In this document: positions 34,094 to 43,964 of the stretch, one piece after another
How the letters are laid out: each line of letters starts with the position of its first letter
Numbering within the stretch: the stretch's first letter is position 1
DNA from: Haladaptatus pallidirubidus
GTDB lineage: Archaea; Halobacteriota; Halobacteria; Halobacteriales; Haladaptataceae
Direction of reading: 5' to 3'
NCBI RefSeq assembly: GCF_020700235.1
Contig: NZ_CP085301.1
Coordinates: 3,410,001 to 3,474,000, forward strand
DNA length: 64,000 nucleotides
The notes under the pieces: model-generated
What the model was told of the DNA's origin: nothing
Seen by the model: only the letters and a program-made list of their open reading frames with translations
Database searches by the model: none
Program-made: the position numbers and the translations under genes

Positions 34094-35005
34094 TTAGTCG
34101 CCGCTCAGTGTCTGTAATTCGGCTGGGTTGGCGATTTCGAGGCCGCCGGCGAGTTGGCGGTGCGGGTACGGCATGTCGATACCTTCCGTATCGAATCGCT
34201 CCTTGACGGCGGTGACGTACTCGCTGCGAGTCTTCACGAAGTCACCGCGTTTCGGGTCGGCAATCCAGAATCGAGATTTGAGACCAATCGCGGAGTCGCC
34301 GAGTTCCGTGAGTCGAACCGACGGTTCGGGAGTGTCCAGAATCTCGGAGTGATTTTCGGCCTCTTCGACGATGATATCGGTGGCTCGGTGGATGTCGTCG
34401 TCGTAGCCGATGCCGAAGAGGAACTGGATACGAAGTTCGTCGTTGGCGACGGGGTTTTTGATGACGCCTTCGGTTAAAACCGAATTTGGCACGGTGAGGA
34501 GTTCGTTATCGAAGGTTCGCACGCGAGTCACTCGAAGGTCGATATCTTCGACGATACCTGAATAGCTTCCGCCGTCCCACTCTATCCAGTCGCCGATTTT
34601 GAACGGTTTGTCCGTGAAGATGAACACGCCGGCGACGAAGTTGGCGAGGATGTCCTGTAAGGCGAACCCGATTGCGAGCGTCGCGGCGGCGGCGACGGTT
34701 GCGAACGCCGTAAGGAAGTCCCCCAAGCCAGCGAAACCGAACGCCAACGCGACCGCCGCGAACAGGACGCCGAACTGCGTGACTTTGGTGAGCGGATTTT
34801 TGACACTCTCCTCGTAGCCGCGTTTCTCCATCAGACGCTTGGCGAGCGGAATGACGACGGTGCGCCCGACGAGATACAGCGCGGCGAACGCGACAACGAA
34901 GACGAGAATTTGGGCCAGCAGTCCTGCGATCTCCCCTTCCAACCCGAGACTATTGAGAATCGTCTTGACTGCCGTGTTCGCGTCGTCACCGTTTTCGGGT
35001 TGCAT
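34094..35005 (-). CDS. Mechanosensitive channel of the MscS family (copy 1)
   Basis: A protein of 303 residues with three N-terminal helices, the third glycine/alanine-rich (AAAATLAIGFALQDILANF) as in the MscS pore helix. The soluble beta domain follows (KPFKIGDWIEWDGGSYSGIV, then TVPNSVLTEGVI) and an alpha/beta C-terminus. Such channels release solutes during osmotic downshock, important for a halophile. It overlaps the stop of the YhbY gene by one base, so the two are coupled. A second paralogue is at 44849-46051. Confidence 0.92.
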   Translation of the reverse strand: MQPENGDDANTAVKTILNSLGLEGEIAGLLAQILVFVVAFAALYLVGRTVVIPLAKRLMEKRGYEESVKNPLTKVTQFGVLFAAVALAFGFAGLGDFLTAFATVAAAATLAIGFALQDILANFVAGVFIFTDKPFKIGDWIEWDGGSYSGIVEDIDLRVTRVRTFDNELLTVPNSVLTEGVIKNPVANDELRIQFLFGIGYDDDIHRATDIIVEEAENHSEILDTPEPSVRLTELGDSAIGLKSRFWIADPKRGDFVKTRSEYVTAVKERFDTEGIDMPYPHRQLAGGLEIANPAELQTLSGD

Positions 35006-35250
35006 CAGTGGTAGACCGCTGTATTCCCGCGTGTTTCGATGAGGTCGGCGCTCACCTCATCTGCCAGTTCCTCCGCGAGTTCGTCGGTCGAAGACCCGCC
35101 GCGGGCCGCGCGGAGAAACTTCACTTTGACGAGGTCTTCGTTTTTCAGTTGATTTTGCAGTTCTTCGGTGACGGCACCGAGACCGCTCTTTCCGACCCAG
35201 ACGGTTACGTCCAAGTCGTGTGCCTGTTTCCGCAAATCCTGCTTATCCAT
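35005..35250 (-). CDS. YhbY/CRM-domain RNA-binding protein
   Basis: A protein of 81 residues starting MDKQDLRKQAHDLDVTVWVG at 35250. The CRM domain landmarks are VWVGKSGLG near 16-24 and VKFLRAARGG. This domain binds ribosomal RNA during large-subunit assembly in bacteria and occurs widely in archaea. A longer in-frame opening (34 codons upstream) is rejected because the domain starts at this ATG. It is upstream of, and coupled to, the MscS gene. Confidence 0.86.
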   Translation of the reverse strand: MDKQDLRKQAHDLDVTVWVGKSGLGAVTEELQNQLKNEDLVKVKFLRAARGGSSTDELAEELADEVSADLIETRGNTAVYH

Positions 35251-35383
35251 AGTGTTGGAACGTTGAGCGCGATTGCTTTTAAAGCTTGCAGCCAACGAAT
35301 GAGGGCAACCCGAGAGTGAGATTGTCTCGCACCCTGCTTCGGGTTTCAACACCTTTGTATCGCATGACTCCAGAGATTCTGGT

Positions 35384-36547
35384 ATGACTGCGAAGGTTGT
35401 CGTTCTCGGTGCTGGCTACGCTGGTGCCGGAGCGATACAGCAACTCGAAGCGGAACTCGATGACGCCGACATCACGTGGGTGTCGGACACCGACTACCAT
35501 CTCGTACTACACGAATCCCACCGGGTCATCCGCGACCCACGGGTTAAGGACAAAATCACGCTCCCGGTCCACGAAGTTAAATCCCCGAACACTCGGTTCG
35601 TACAGGACATCGTCACGGGCATCGACACGGACGAGCGCACCGTCGAGCTCGAAGACGACAGCGACCTCAACTACGATTATCTGCTCGTCGCTCTCGGCAG
35701 CGACACCGCGTTCTACGGCATCCCCGGCATGGCCGAGAACGCGCTCACGCTAAAAGGACTGGACGACGCGCTCGAAATCCACGACCAAGTCAAGGAGGCC
35801 GCAAAAACTGCATCCCGCAACGACCCCGCGAAAGTCGTCATCGGCGGGGCCGGGCTGTCTGGCATCCAGAGCGCGGGCGAAATCGCGGAGTACCGCGACA
35901 AACACCGCGCGCCGATCGACATCTACCTCGTCGAGGCGATGGACGAAATCATGCCCGGGCAAGACCCGGAACTCCAGGGTACGGTGAAAAAACACCTCCT
36001 CGAAAAGGACATCAACATCCTCACGGACGACCCGATTACGGAAGCCACCGAGGAAGAAATTCAGTTCGACGAAGGCGAAGCCCTCGACTACGACGTGTTC
36101 GTCTGGACCGGTGGCGTCACGGGACGGAAAGCACTGAACGACTGCAACCTCGACAACCAGCACAACCGCGTCACGACGGAGGCCAACTTCCAGACCAGTG
36201 ACGACCGCGTGTTCGCCATCGGCGACAGCGCCATCATCGACCAGGGCGAGAACCCGGCACCGCCGACCGCGCAGGCCGCGTGGCAGGCCGCCGAGGTCGT
36301 CGGCGAGAACATCGCGCGTGAAATCCGCGGACAACCGCTCAAAACGTGGACGTTCAACGACAAGGGGACCGTCATCTCCATCGGTGACGACGCGGTTGCA
36401 CACAACGTCAAGGCTGGCGGAATGGACTTACCGATTAGCACGTTCAGTTCGGTTCCGGCAGAGGTTTTGAAGAAGGTTATCGCCGCACGCTGGATTGCGG
36501 ATATCACCTCGTGGAACCGCGCGTTCAAGGCGTGGGACTCGCTGTAA
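35384..36547 (+). CDS. NAD(P)/FAD-dependent oxidoreductase, NDH-2-like (copy 2)
   Basis: A flavoprotein of 387 residues. The FAD-binding GAGYAG motif is at about 8-13, the NAD-binding GGAGLSG near 149-155, and AIGDSAII near 283. A hydrophobic/amphipathic C-terminus (AARWIADITSWNRAF) fits membrane association. Like its paralogue at 6928-8052 it lacks the CxxC of sulfide-quinone reductases. It is expected to oxidise NADH and reduce quinone. It stands alone on the plus strand. Confidence 0.87.
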   Translation: MTAKVVVLGAGYAGAGAIQQLEAELDDADITWVSDTDYHLVLHESHRVIRDPRVKDKITLPVHEVKSPNTRFVQDIVTGIDTDERTVELEDDSDLNYDYLLVALGSDTAFYGIPGMAENALTLKGLDDALEIHDQVKEAAKTASRNDPAKVVIGGAGLSGIQSAGEIAEYRDKHRAPIDIYLVEAMDEIMPGQDPELQGTVKKHLLEKDINILTDDPITEATEEEIQFDEGEALDYDVFVWTGGVTGRKALNDCNLDNQHNRVTTEANFQTSDDRVFAIGDSAIIDQGENPAPPTAQAAWQAAEVVGENIAREIRGQPLKTWTFNDKGTVISIGDDAVAHNVKAGGMDLPISTFSSVPAEVLKKVIAARWIADITSWNRAFKAWDSL

Positions 36548-36640
36548 TCGAGGACTAGCTGTTTTTACTTTGTTTTCGAACCTTCGTCAGTGACGACGTC
36601 GAAAAACGAAAATCGGAGAAGTGTTGGAAACGACCGGATC

Positions 36641-37372
36641 TCAGGGAATCCGAACGTCGTGGGAAAGCGCTCCGATGCCTTCGATTTCGACTTCGACGCT
36701 GTCGCCGTCGGAAAGCGGCGCAACGCCCGCTGGAGTGCCGGTGATGACCACGTCGCCGGGTTCGAGCGTGAGGTAGGTGGTGATTTCCGCGATGAGTTCC
36801 GGCACGGAGAAGATGAACTGGTCTCGTGAAGATTCCTGTCGGAGTTCGCCGTTCACGCGCAGTCTGACCGCCGCATCCTCTGGAACTTCGTCGGGAGTCG
36901 CCATGACCGGGCCGAGAGGACAGGAGTTGTCGAAAGCCTTTCCGCGAACCCAGTTCTGCTCGCGGTCTTGGTCGTCGCGGTTTGAGATGTCGTCCGCGCA
37001 CGTGAACCCCGCCACCGCGTCCATGGCGTTTTCCTCCGCGACGTTGCGGCACTGCTCGCCGATGACGATGCCGAGTTCTGCCTCGTGGTCGATTCGCTCC
37101 TTTCCGGCGGGGAGCGTGATAGTGTCACCGTGGGAAGCCACCGTATTCGGCGGTTTGAGAAACAAGAGCGGTCGGTCGGGAACATTCTTGTTTCGCTCCG
37201 CCGCGTGGTCGGCGTAGTTCAGACCGACGCAGACGATTTTCGTGGGGTCGGTCGGCGCGAGAATTTCCACTTCGTCCGGGTCGTAGCTGTCGTTGGCGAA
37301 TCGGATTTCTCCGTCAATCCATTCGCCGGTTCTGGTCGAACCTGCCGGGTCGCGGAATCGGACTCGTTTCAT
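36641..37372 (-). CDS. Fumarylacetoacetate hydrolase (FAH) family protein
   Basis: A protein of 243 residues. The FAH-type metal site is visible: IDHEAELGIVIG near 97-108 holds the Glu ligands and CADDISNRDDQ near 129 the Asp. The LFLKPPNTVASHGDTI segment and the C-terminal VITGTPAGVAPLSDGD are characteristic. Family members hydrolyse or decarboxylate small dicarbonyl acids; the exact reaction cannot be read from sequence. It is convergent with the upstream oxidoreductase. Confidence 0.9.
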   Translation of the reverse strand: MKRVRFRDPAGSTRTGEWIDGEIRFANDSYDPDEVEILAPTDPTKIVCVGLNYADHAAERNKNVPDRPLLFLKPPNTVASHGDTITLPAGKERIDHEAELGIVIGEQCRNVAEENAMDAVAGFTCADDISNRDDQDREQNWVRGKAFDNSCPLGPVMATPDEVPEDAAVRLRVNGELRQESSRDQFIFSVPELIAEITTYLTLEPGDVVITGTPAGVAPLSDGDSVEVEIEGIGALSHDVRIP

Positions 37373-37477
37373 GTGCTGGCTGTCGTATCCGGATGCCTAA
37401 ATCGTTCGGACTCCGGTAACCCCCTACACATCGCCAACATCCTTTAAGGCGAATTACGCCAAACCTGAAACCGCACT

Positions 37478-38215
37478 ATGGAACTCACTTGGTACGGGCA
37501 CTCGACGTGGCACGTAACAGTCGGCGATACCGACCTCCTCATCGACCCGTTCTTCGACAATCCGAAGACGGACACCGACCCGGAGGAACTCGACCCGGAT
37601 TACCTCCTTCTCACGCACGGGCACGCGGATCACATCGGCGACGTAGACCGCTACGAAGGAACCACGCTGGTTGCGACCCCCGAACTCGTCGGCTACTGTA
37701 ACGACGAATTCGGCGAGTACAACGCTGTCGGCGGCATGGGAATGAACCTCGGCGGAACCGTCGAATGCGGCGACGCCTTCGTTACGATGGTTCGCGCAGA
37801 CCATACCAACGGCATCGACACGAGCTACGGAGCCACCGGCGGCATGCCCGCCGGGTTCGTCATCTCGGATACGAAACCGACGCAGGTGTCGGACGAGGAG
37901 AGCGAGACGTTCTACCACGCTGGCGACACCTCGCTGATGGTCGAGATGCGCGAGGTCATCGGTCCGTACCTCGAACCCGACGCGGTTGCCCTCCCGATCG
38001 GCGACCACTTCACGATGGGACCGGCGCAGGCCGCCATCGCGGTGGACTGGCTGGACGCCGATTTCGCGTTCCCGATGCACTACGACACGTTCCCGCCAAT
38101 CGAGCAAGATCCGGAAGACTTCGCGAAAGAGGTCGATGCGGCAGGCTGTGATACCGACGTTCGAGTGTTGGAAGGCGAAGAGTCGTTCGACCTCTCCGAA
38201 GAACTCTCGTACTAA
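37478..38215 (+). CDS. Metal-dependent hydrolase, UlaG-like (UPF0173) beta-lactamase fold
   Basis: A protein of 245 residues opening [20 protein letters not shown]. The metal motif [12 protein letters not shown] (HxHxDH) is near 45-56, followed by RADHTNG and YHAGDTSLM. These are the landmarks of the UPF0173/UlaG branch. The natural substrate is unknown. A repeat element begins about 100 bases downstream. Confidence 0.9.
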   Translation: MELTWYGHSTWHVTVGDTDLLIDPFFDNPKTDTDPEELDPDYLLLTHGHADHIGDVDRYEGTTLVATPELVGYCNDEFGEYNAVGGMGMNLGGTVECGDAFVTMVRADHTNGIDTSYGATGGMPAGFVISDTKPTQVSDEESETFYHAGDTSLMVEMREVIGPYLEPDAVALPIGDHFTMGPAQAAIAVDWLDADFAFPMHYDTFPPIEQDPEDFAKEVDAAGCDTDVRVLEGEESFDLSEELSY

Positions 38216-38312
38216 GAGTTCGATTCACGGGATATTCTTTTTAGTTGGAAATGCGGATACTAGTTTGAGCAACATTTTCGTGTGGGGTTGTTGGTTTCTG
38301 CTCTTCGAGCGG

Positions 38313-38712
38313 TTGCCGACTCCAAACGAAGCCACGGGAAGACGTCCCGTCTTCCGAGGCCGGGGGGAATCTTCGATTTCCCCCGGCCCTCGTTCGCTCC
38401 TCCGTCGCTCACTCGCCCTTCAGCCACCGATGCCTGCCCCACCATCGCCAGTGTCCCCACACCTCCCCGCCAGCGCAGGGATTGCACTCGGTGCTCGCTT
38501 CGCTCACCCCTCGTGCGAGTGCGCTGGCGCATCCGTGTCAGACCAATCAAGTTACCTGGTGCGCGCTAGCGCAGACCCGAGGACAGCGGTCGTCCGAGGG
38601 CCTGTGCTGACAGCGTGCGAGGGATGAGTACCGGAGCGAAGCGAGGAACGGAATCGGTTGGAGAGGCGTGTGGCTCTCGCGGTGCGGAGGCGGTTTCATT
38701 GGAGTCGGCAAC
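38313..38712. repeat. Intergenic inverted-repeat element A (about 400 bp, no coding)
   Basis: The left end reads TTGCCGACTCCAAACGAAGC (38313-38332). The right end reads GCGGTTTCATTGGAGTCGGC (38690-38709) followed by AAC. The outer TTGCCGACTCCAA is thus inverted at the other end. Inside are a 12-bp hairpin with TTC loop (38360-38386) and a right-arm run GAGGGATGAGTACCGGAGCG also found in element B. No credible ORF lies inside. It occupies most of the 700-base gap between the UlaG-like and OsmC genes. Apart from the repeats that gap shows no gene. Confidence 0.78.
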
Positions 38713-38777
38713 TGCTATCACTAATTGAAAAAATCTAAACGGTTCATAACTGAGTTCCACAGGGATTTGTACAATTA

Positions 38778-38793
38778 GAGTCGGCAACTGCTA
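38778..38793. repeat. Isolated copy of the element terminus
   Basis: GAGTCGGCAACTGCTA repeats exactly the terminus of element A at 38702-38717, in the same direction, 76 bases further on. It has no matching partner here and may mark a solo end. Confidence 0.6.
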
Positions 38794-38922
38794 CCGACAA
38801 CCCAAACAAACCGATTCCGAAGAAACCAGCAAAACAGAAAACGCCAAACCATCCATCTCCCCCTAACAAACGAAGCCGGAAGAACAAACCTTAGGAGTGT
38901 CGCGCCAGATTTGCAAACTGCA

Positions 38923-39315
38923 ATGCCAGAAGTCACTACCACGTCCGAAGAGGGCTACAGCGCAGAGAACGACGTCCGCGACTTTTCGCTCACCATCGAC
39001 GCGACGGGTGAAGAGGCACCCGACACGCTCGAAACGCTGCTCGCGGCCTACGGCTCGTGCTACGTACCGGCCCTCCGCGTCGGCGGCGAACAGCGCGACG
39101 CCGGCGACCTCGGCAAAATCGAAATCACGGTAGATGGCGACCTGAACGACGACGACAAACTCGACGCCGTCTCGTTCGACATCAAGTGGGAAGCCGAGAC
39201 CGACGACGAAACGGCCCAGAACGTCATCGACCGCGCGTTCGAACTCTGTAAGGTTCACGACGCGCTGAAAGACAGCCTCCACGCAGAGACGTCCGTCGAG
39301 ACGGGCGCGTTCTAA
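38923..39315 (+). CDS. OsmC family protein
   Basis: A protein of 130 residues starting MPEVTTTSEEGYSAENDVRD at 38923. It has the OsmC fold landmarks ETLLAAYGSCYVPALRVGG near 35-53 and AFELCKVHDALKDSL near 103. The two cysteines (C44 and C106 or close by) are the peroxidatic and resolving cysteines of OsmC/Ohr proteins, so organic peroxide reduction is likely. Confidence 0.87.
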   Translation: MPEVTTTSEEGYSAENDVRDFSLTIDATGEEAPDTLETLLAAYGSCYVPALRVGGEQRDAGDLGKIEITVDGDLNDDDKLDAVSFDIKWEAETDDETAQNVIDRAFELCKVHDALKDSLHAETSVETGAF

Positions 39316-39387
39316 GGCGCGTTTTTGCCGACCGTTTTCCGAATCAAGAAGGGAAGCGTTAAAAGCCGCGCGGCGGAACGTGGAGGT

Positions 39388-39564
39388 ATGAGTCAGACGC
39401 AAAAGCAGGCGCGAAAATGCGTCTCGTGCGGGATTAATATCTCCGGTACGAACGCCGCGTCGTTCAAGTGCCCCGACTGCGGGCAGACCATCTACCGCTG
39501 TGCAAAGTGCCGCAAACAGAGCAACCTCTACGAGTGCCCCGACTGTGGGTTCCTCGGTCCGTAA
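39388..39564 (+). CDS. Zinc-finger microprotein (HVO_2753 type)
   Basis: A protein of 58 residues starting at 39388, with eight cysteines in four CPxCG-like pairs: CVSCG, CPDCG, CAKCR and CPDCG. It binds two zinc ions, as known for the Haloferax volcanii HVO_2753 type, and lies three bases upstream of the EF-1beta gene. The conserved linkage suggests a translation-related role. The longer in-frame opening at 39325 includes non-conserved sequence and is rejected. Confidence 0.88.
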   Translation: MSQTQKQARKCVSCGINISGTNAASFKCPDCGQTIYRCAKCRKQSNLYECPDCGFLGP

Positions 39565-39567
39565 ACT

Positions 39568-39834
39568 ATGGGAAAAGTAGCCGCCAAAATCAAGGTTATG
39601 CCGCAGAGCCCCGAAATCGACCTCGACGACCTGCAGGAGAAACTGGAGGATTCGCTTCCGGAAGGAGCGAAAATCAACGGCTTCGAGCGCGACAACGTCG
39701 CGTTCGGTCTCGTCGCGCTCCTACCGACCGTCATCGTCCCCGACGATGCGGGCGGCACGGAAGCCGTCGAAGAACGCTTCGCGTCCGTCGAACAAGTCGA
39801 GAGCGTCGAAGTGCAGAACGTCGGTCGGATATAG
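39568..39834 (+). CDS. ef1b: Elongation factor 1-beta (aEF-1beta)
   Basis: A protein of 88 residues with the archaeal EF-1beta pattern: [20 protein letters not shown] at the start, [19 protein letters not shown] in the middle, and [12 protein letters not shown] at the end. It promotes nucleotide exchange on EF-1alpha. It starts 3 bases after the zinc-finger gene stop, so the two form one unit. Confidence 0.95.
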   Translation: MGKVAAKIKVMPQSPEIDLDDLQEKLEDSLPEGAKINGFERDNVAFGLVALLPTVIVPDDAGGTEAVEERFASVEQVESVEVQNVGRI

Positions 39835-39876
39835 TTCCGGTCATCTGGCCGTCCGACTCTTTTCGTTTTTGCCGTT

Positions 39877-40551
39877 TCACTCCGTGAGCGACTCGTATAT
39901 CTCTCGAATATCAGCGCCGTCACCCTCCACGAATCCGCCGTGATAACAGAGGATTTGATTCGCGTCCAACTCGGCGAGTTTGCCGAGCGAGTCGATTGCC
40001 TCCTCCATTTCGGGCGTGAATCGCTCGTTCGGCCCGGCGAGGCCATCATCGTCGGCGACCGTCGCGTCACCGGCGAAAAGCAGGTCGATTTCGGGAAGCG
40101 CGAGCGAAATGTGGCCCGGGGTGTGTCCCGGCGTTTCGATGACTCGCAGCGGGCCCGCCTCGGTTCGGAAGACGACATCCTCGACTACCTGTACGTCCAC
40201 CGAAACCGGCGGGTAGCGGTCGCCGGAGGATTTGATGGGGTCTTCGTCGCCCTCGATAGCAGGCGTATCCCGCGGATGGGCGACCGTAGTTGCCCCGGTT
40301 CGGGAAATGAGCTCCTCCGCGCAACCGACGTGGTCGCCGTCTTGGTGAGTCAAAATCAGGATTTCCACGTCGTCCAGTTCGAATCCGTGTTCCGCCAGTG
40401 CCGATTCCAAATCCTCTATCTGCCCCTGAAAACCCGCATCGAGGAGAACGAGTCCGGAATCCGTTTCGACGCCGGACGGATGAATCGTCGTTTCGTGGTC
40501 GCCGCGGTCGAACGTGAGCGGGAACGAATAGACGTGCTGGTCGAGTTCCAT
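39877..40551 (-). CDS. Metallo-beta-lactamase fold hydrolase
   Basis: A protein of 224 residues. The metal motif is LTHQDGDHVG near 66-75; the usual first His of HxHxDH is present as H68 and the second is replaced by Asp (HQDGDH). ETPGHTPGHISLA and FAGDATVADD supply further ligands. Glyoxalase-II-like and quorum-quenching enzymes share this layout, and the substrate is unknown. Confidence 0.88.
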   Translation of the reverse strand: MELDQHVYSFPLTFDRGDHETTIHPSGVETDSGLVLLDAGFQGQIEDLESALAEHGFELDDVEILILTHQDGDHVGCAEELISRTGATTVAHPRDTPAIEGDEDPIKSSGDRYPPVSVDVQVVEDVVFRTEAGPLRVIETPGHTPGHISLALPEIDLLFAGDATVADDDGLAGPNERFTPEMEEAIDSLGKLAELDANQILCYHGGFVEGDGADIREIYESLTE

Positions 40552-40600
40552 GTGACGGGTGACGGGGGCAACCTGCCTGAAAGATTCGGCTGACCGAACT

Positions 40601-41767
40601 TCAGTTCAGCACCGCGTCGAACGCCTGCTGTAGGTCGGCTTTCAGGTCGTCAACGTGTTCGATACCGATGCTCGCTCGGATGAGTCCGTCCGACAGTCCC
40701 GCGGCAAGTCGCTCTTCTTTCGGAATCGCAGCGTGGGTCATCGTCGCGGGTTGTTCGATGAGCGATTCGACGCCGCCGAGGCTTTCCGCGAGGGTGAAGA
40801 TGTCCGTCTCGGCCACGACTTCCGCGGCCTCTTCGAGCGAAGCGTCGAGTTCGAAGCTCACTATGCCGCCGAAGTCGTCCATCTGCTCCGCCGCGAGTTC
40901 GTGGTTCGGGTGGGATTCGAGTCCGGGGTAGTACACCGTCTCGATGGCTGCGTGATCGTCCAACCACGCCGCGATATCGCGTGCGTTGTCGCAATGTCTA
41001 TCCATTCGAACGCCGAGGGTCTTAGTTCCGCGGAGGACGAGGAAACAGTCGTGCGGGCCGGGGGTCGCACCGACGCTGTTCTGGTAGAAACCGATCTGCT
41101 CGTCCAGTTTTTCGTCGTCAGTGACGAGCGCGCCGCCGACCACGTCGGAGTGGCCGCCGAGGTACTTCGTCAAGGAGTGTGAGACGATGTCCGCGCCGAG
41201 TTTGAGCGGACGCTGGAGGTACGGCGTGGCGAAGGTGTTGTCCACGGTGCAGAGCGCGTCGGCGTCCTCGGCGATGTCGGCCATCGCCGCGATGTCTACG
41301 ACGTTGAGTAGCGGGTTCGTCGGCGTTTCGACCCACAGCAGTTCGGTGTTGTCGCGAACCGCGTCGGACACCTCGTCCGCGTCGGTCATATCTACGAAAG
41401 AAAATTCGATGTCGTAATCCGCGTACACCTGCGTGAAGATTCGGTGGGTGCCGCCGTACACGTCCTCGCTGGCGATGACGTGGTCGCCCGAGGAAAGCAG
41501 GTTCAAGACGGTGTTGATGGAACCCATCCCGCTGGAGAAAGCGCGCCCGAACTCGCCGCCCTCCAAGCCGGCGAGGTTATCTTCGAGGTCGGTGCGCGTC
41601 GGGTTGCCCGTGCGCGAGTATTCGTAGCCGCGGTGGTCGCCAGGGCCGTCCTGCACGTAGGTCGAGTTGGCGTAGATGGGTGTCATCAGCGCGCCCGTTT
41701 CCTCGTCGGGTTCCTGTCCTGCGTGGATGGAGCGCGTTTCGAACTGGAAATCGTCGCTGTCGGTCAT
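40601..41767 (-). CDS. Cystathionine gamma-synthase/lyase-type PLP enzyme
   Basis: A protein of 388 residues in the Cys/Met metabolism PLP family. The opening [18 protein letters not shown] and [15 protein letters not shown] are typical. The PLP lysine lies in [13 protein letters not shown] near 200. Conserved [13 protein letters not shown] is also visible. Members make or break cystathionine; gamma-synthase, gamma-lyase and O-acylhomoserine sulfhydrylase cannot be separated by eye. With the methionine synthase pair at 46.7 kb it fits methionine biosynthesis. Confidence 0.9.
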   Translation of the reverse strand: MTDSDDFQFETRSIHAGQEPDEETGALMTPIYANSTYVQDGPGDHRGYEYSRTGNPTRTDLEDNLAGLEGGEFGRAFSSGMGSINTVLNLLSSGDHVIASEDVYGGTHRIFTQVYADYDIEFSFVDMTDADEVSDAVRDNTELLWVETPTNPLLNVVDIAAMADIAEDADALCTVDNTFATPYLQRPLKLGADIVSHSLTKYLGGHSDVVGGALVTDDEKLDEQIGFYQNSVGATPGPHDCFLVLRGTKTLGVRMDRHCDNARDIAAWLDDHAAIETVYYPGLESHPNHELAAEQMDDFGGIVSFELDASLEEAAEVVAETDIFTLAESLGGVESLIEQPATMTHAAIPKEERLAAGLSDGLIRASIGIEHVDDLKADLQQAFDAVLN

Positions 41768-41909
41768 GCATGAGGGGATGCAGTGTGGACAGGTTATTCT
41801 TGCCCTTCTGCGTCGGAATCGTCGCTTTCAGGAACTGGTATATTTTCATATTACTTCTGAAACAGTATTCTGAGATAGGCTACGATGATACGTTTTGCTA
41901 CCGTATTGC

Positions 41910-42240
41910 TAGCTGTTGCCGACTCCAATGAAACCGCTACAGCCACCGCATCCGTCCACATGCCTCCCCAACCGACTCCCTCGCGTGATAATCGGCAGGC
42001 CTTCGGATTTCCTCAGGCTTGCCGTCGCACGCGCCAAAGTGATCTTTGCGCGGATTCAAGAAACCCAACTATGGTGGCGCGTGCTGACACGAACCTGAGG
42101 ACTTCACGTCCGAAGGTCGTGTTCGTGTCAAAGCCGCGCGAGGGATGAGTATCGCAACGAACGAAGTGAGTGAGAAACGCAGTCGGTTGGGGAGGACGTG
42201 GCCTGCGGAGGCGGTGGCGGTCTGATTGGAGTCATGATTA
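41910..42240. repeat. Intergenic inverted-repeat element B (331 bp, no coding)
   Basis: The left end TAGCTGTTGCCGACTCCAAT with GAAACCGC (41910-41937) is, read on the opposite strand, almost identical to the right end of element A. The right end GCGGTCTGATTGGAGTCATG (42217-42236) is the inverted partner. Inside, CCTCCCCAACCGACTCCCTC on the left is mirrored by GTCGGTTGGGGAGG on the right, so the arms extend about 100 bases. It fills the 660-base gap between the PLP enzyme and eL21 genes; apart from it no gene or motif was seen there. Confidence 0.82.
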
Positions 42241-42427
42241 CCTAGCGACTCTCTCGAAAATATGCTACTTAGGACTTCTTTGGAAATACAACAGCTAGCG
42301 ACTGTTCACAAGCAACAAAGAATTCTACACAACCAAACAAAACATCACAAACTACTCACCACTGGTGTTCTCGTCGTCGTGGAACGGACGTTTTATAACG
42401 GTCACCGAACAAGAGCGTCATACGACT

Positions 42428-42718
42428 ATGCCGAGTTCGCACGGACCCAACCACAGTACTCGCGAAAAGCTCTCGAACGACCCCCGAAAACGCGGCACCT
42501 CGCCGCCACAGCGTGCGGTACAGGAGTTCGAGGACGGACAGAAAGTCCACCTCAAAATCGACCCGAGCGTCCGCAAAGGTCGCTTCCACCCGCGATTCGA
42601 CGGCCGCACGGGTGAAGTCGCTGGGAAGCAGGGCAAAGCGTACAAAGTCCTTATCGTCGATGGTAAGAAAGAGAAGACGCTCATCACGAAGCCAGCACAC
42701 CTCCGCGCACAGGAATAA
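42428..42718 (+). CDS. rpl21e: 50S ribosomal protein L21e
   Basis: A basic, short protein of 96 residues starting [20 protein letters not shown]. It has the eL21 pattern [20 protein letters not shown] and [19 protein letters not shown]. It starts the conserved archaeal run L21e, Rpb4, DUF655 and KsgA. The Rpb4 gene follows three bases after the stop. The ATG at 42428 is preferred over an upstream in-frame opening because the family begins there. Confidence 0.96.
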   Translation: MPSSHGPNHSTREKLSNDPRKRGTSPPQRAVQEFEDGQKVHLKIDPSVRKGRFHPRFDGRTGEVAGKQGKAYKVLIVDGKKEKTLITKPAHLRAQE

Positions 42719-42721
42719 CGC

Positions 42722-43078
42722 ATGACGATTTTTAAGGAAAAGCTCCACGAGGATCATCTCACTACGGCGGAAGCCAAGGAACTGCTCGCGGACATCGAGC
42801 AAGACCGTGCGCTGGACGAAACCCGCGAAATGCCGTACAACCTCTCGCGGGCCATCGAGCACGTCAACCGCTTTGCCGCCTTGGACGCCGAAGAGTCGCA
42901 TGAACTCGTGGACGACCTGCTCGAACTCGAAAAGGTGGACGAACCGACGGCGTTCAAAATCGCCGACCTCCTGCCGAAAGACCGCGACGAACTGCGGGCT
43001 ATCTACGCACAACAGCGCTTCGCACTTTCGGGCGACGAGTTGGACGAGATTCTGAACGTCGTCGCGAAGTACGAGTGA
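42722..43078 (+). CDS. rpoF: RNA polymerase subunit Rpb4 (RpoF)
   Basis: An acidic helical protein of 118 residues with LTTAEAKELLADIE near 13-26 and a C-terminal HRDC-like domain (TAFKIADLLPKDRDELRAIY). It forms the stalk of archaeal RNA polymerase with RpoE. It lies between eL21 and DUF655, its standard archaeal position. Confidence 0.93.
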   Translation: MTIFKEKLHEDHLTTAEAKELLADIEQDRALDETREMPYNLSRAIEHVNRFAALDAEESHELVDDLLELEKVDEPTAFKIADLLPKDRDELRAIYAQQRFALSGDELDEILNVVAKYE

Positions 43079-43121
43079 CTTCACCGATTCTTTAAGTTAC
43101 TCGTCGCCGTACTGTACTGCA

Positions 43122-43694
43122 ATGAGTGAATCCGAGAGTGGCCGCGAAGCAATGGCTGTGGTGCTCGACTTTCTCCCCTACGGACGGGCGGAAGACGACA
43201 GGCCGCAGTACCAGAAAGAGCCAGTCGCGTACGCGCTGACCGAATCGGACTTTCGCCTCCTCGAACTCACGCTCGAAAAGGAAGAGAGCGTCGGCATCGG
43301 CGACAGCATCCCCATCGACCCGCTGGAAGCCCGCGAGCACATCCAAAAACTGCGCGAAATAGCGTACGACGACCTCACGTCCGCCTCCCAGTCTGAACTC
43401 GAACACGCCGTGGTTGACATCATCGAACGGGACGAAGAGCGGTTCGTGGACTTCTACAACGACGCGCAACCGATTACTCTTCGGCTGCATCAGTTGAATC
43501 TCCTTCCGGGAATCGGGAAGAAGCTGCGGAACAACGTCCTCGAAGCGCGGAAGCGAAAACCCTTCGAGAGCTTCGACGACCTCGAAGACCGAGTTTCGGG
43601 CTTACACGACCCGGAGGGCGTGTTAGTCGAGCGAATCCTCGAAGAGATTCGAGAAGACGACTTGAAATATCGGACGTTCGCGCGTCGCGACTAA
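43122..43694 (+). CDS. DUF655 family RNA/DNA-binding protein
   Basis: A protein of 190 residues. The N-terminal S1-like domain includes VVLDFLPYGRAEDDRPQYQK. A helix-hairpin-helix pair near 125-165 reads LNLLPGIGKKLRNNVLEARK. The family is found in most archaea between Rpb4 and KsgA. Its role, probably in rRNA processing or modification, is not established. Confidence 0.9.
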   Translation: MSESESGREAMAVVLDFLPYGRAEDDRPQYQKEPVAYALTESDFRLLELTLEKEESVGIGDSIPIDPLEAREHIQKLREIAYDDLTSASQSELEHAVVDIIERDEERFVDFYNDAQPITLRLHQLNLLPGIGKKLRNNVLEARKRKPFESFDDLEDRVSGLHDPEGVLVERILEEIREDDLKYRTFARRD

Positions 43695-43964
43695 TCCCGT
43701 CGTCACGCCGTTCTGCTCGGTTAGTTCGACTCCGTTTCGTCGCTTTCGAGATGCTTCTGCGCAAACTCCGAAGGCGCGTCCCACCCCGTTCTCGCCGAGT
43801 CGGTCGATGCTCCACGTACTGTATTTTGGACAATAGGATTACGTCGAATCATGGTCGAATCACTGTTCATTTAGCCGGATCGGAAGTTACGATAGTGAGA
43901 ATGGCGGCCGATTCCCGCGGTAACTCGGTGGGTTTACGCCACTCGCACCGGTAAACCTAAACTA

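Noticed and set aside
38313..38712. Insertion sequence with transposase
   Set aside because: No frame inside elements A, B or C encodes a transposase-like protein, and the lengths are too short for one.
39877..40551. Loss of a metal ligand (HQDGDH) as evidence of an inactive enzyme
   Set aside because: HxDxDH-type variants occur in active metallo-beta-lactamase-fold enzymes and the other ligands are present.
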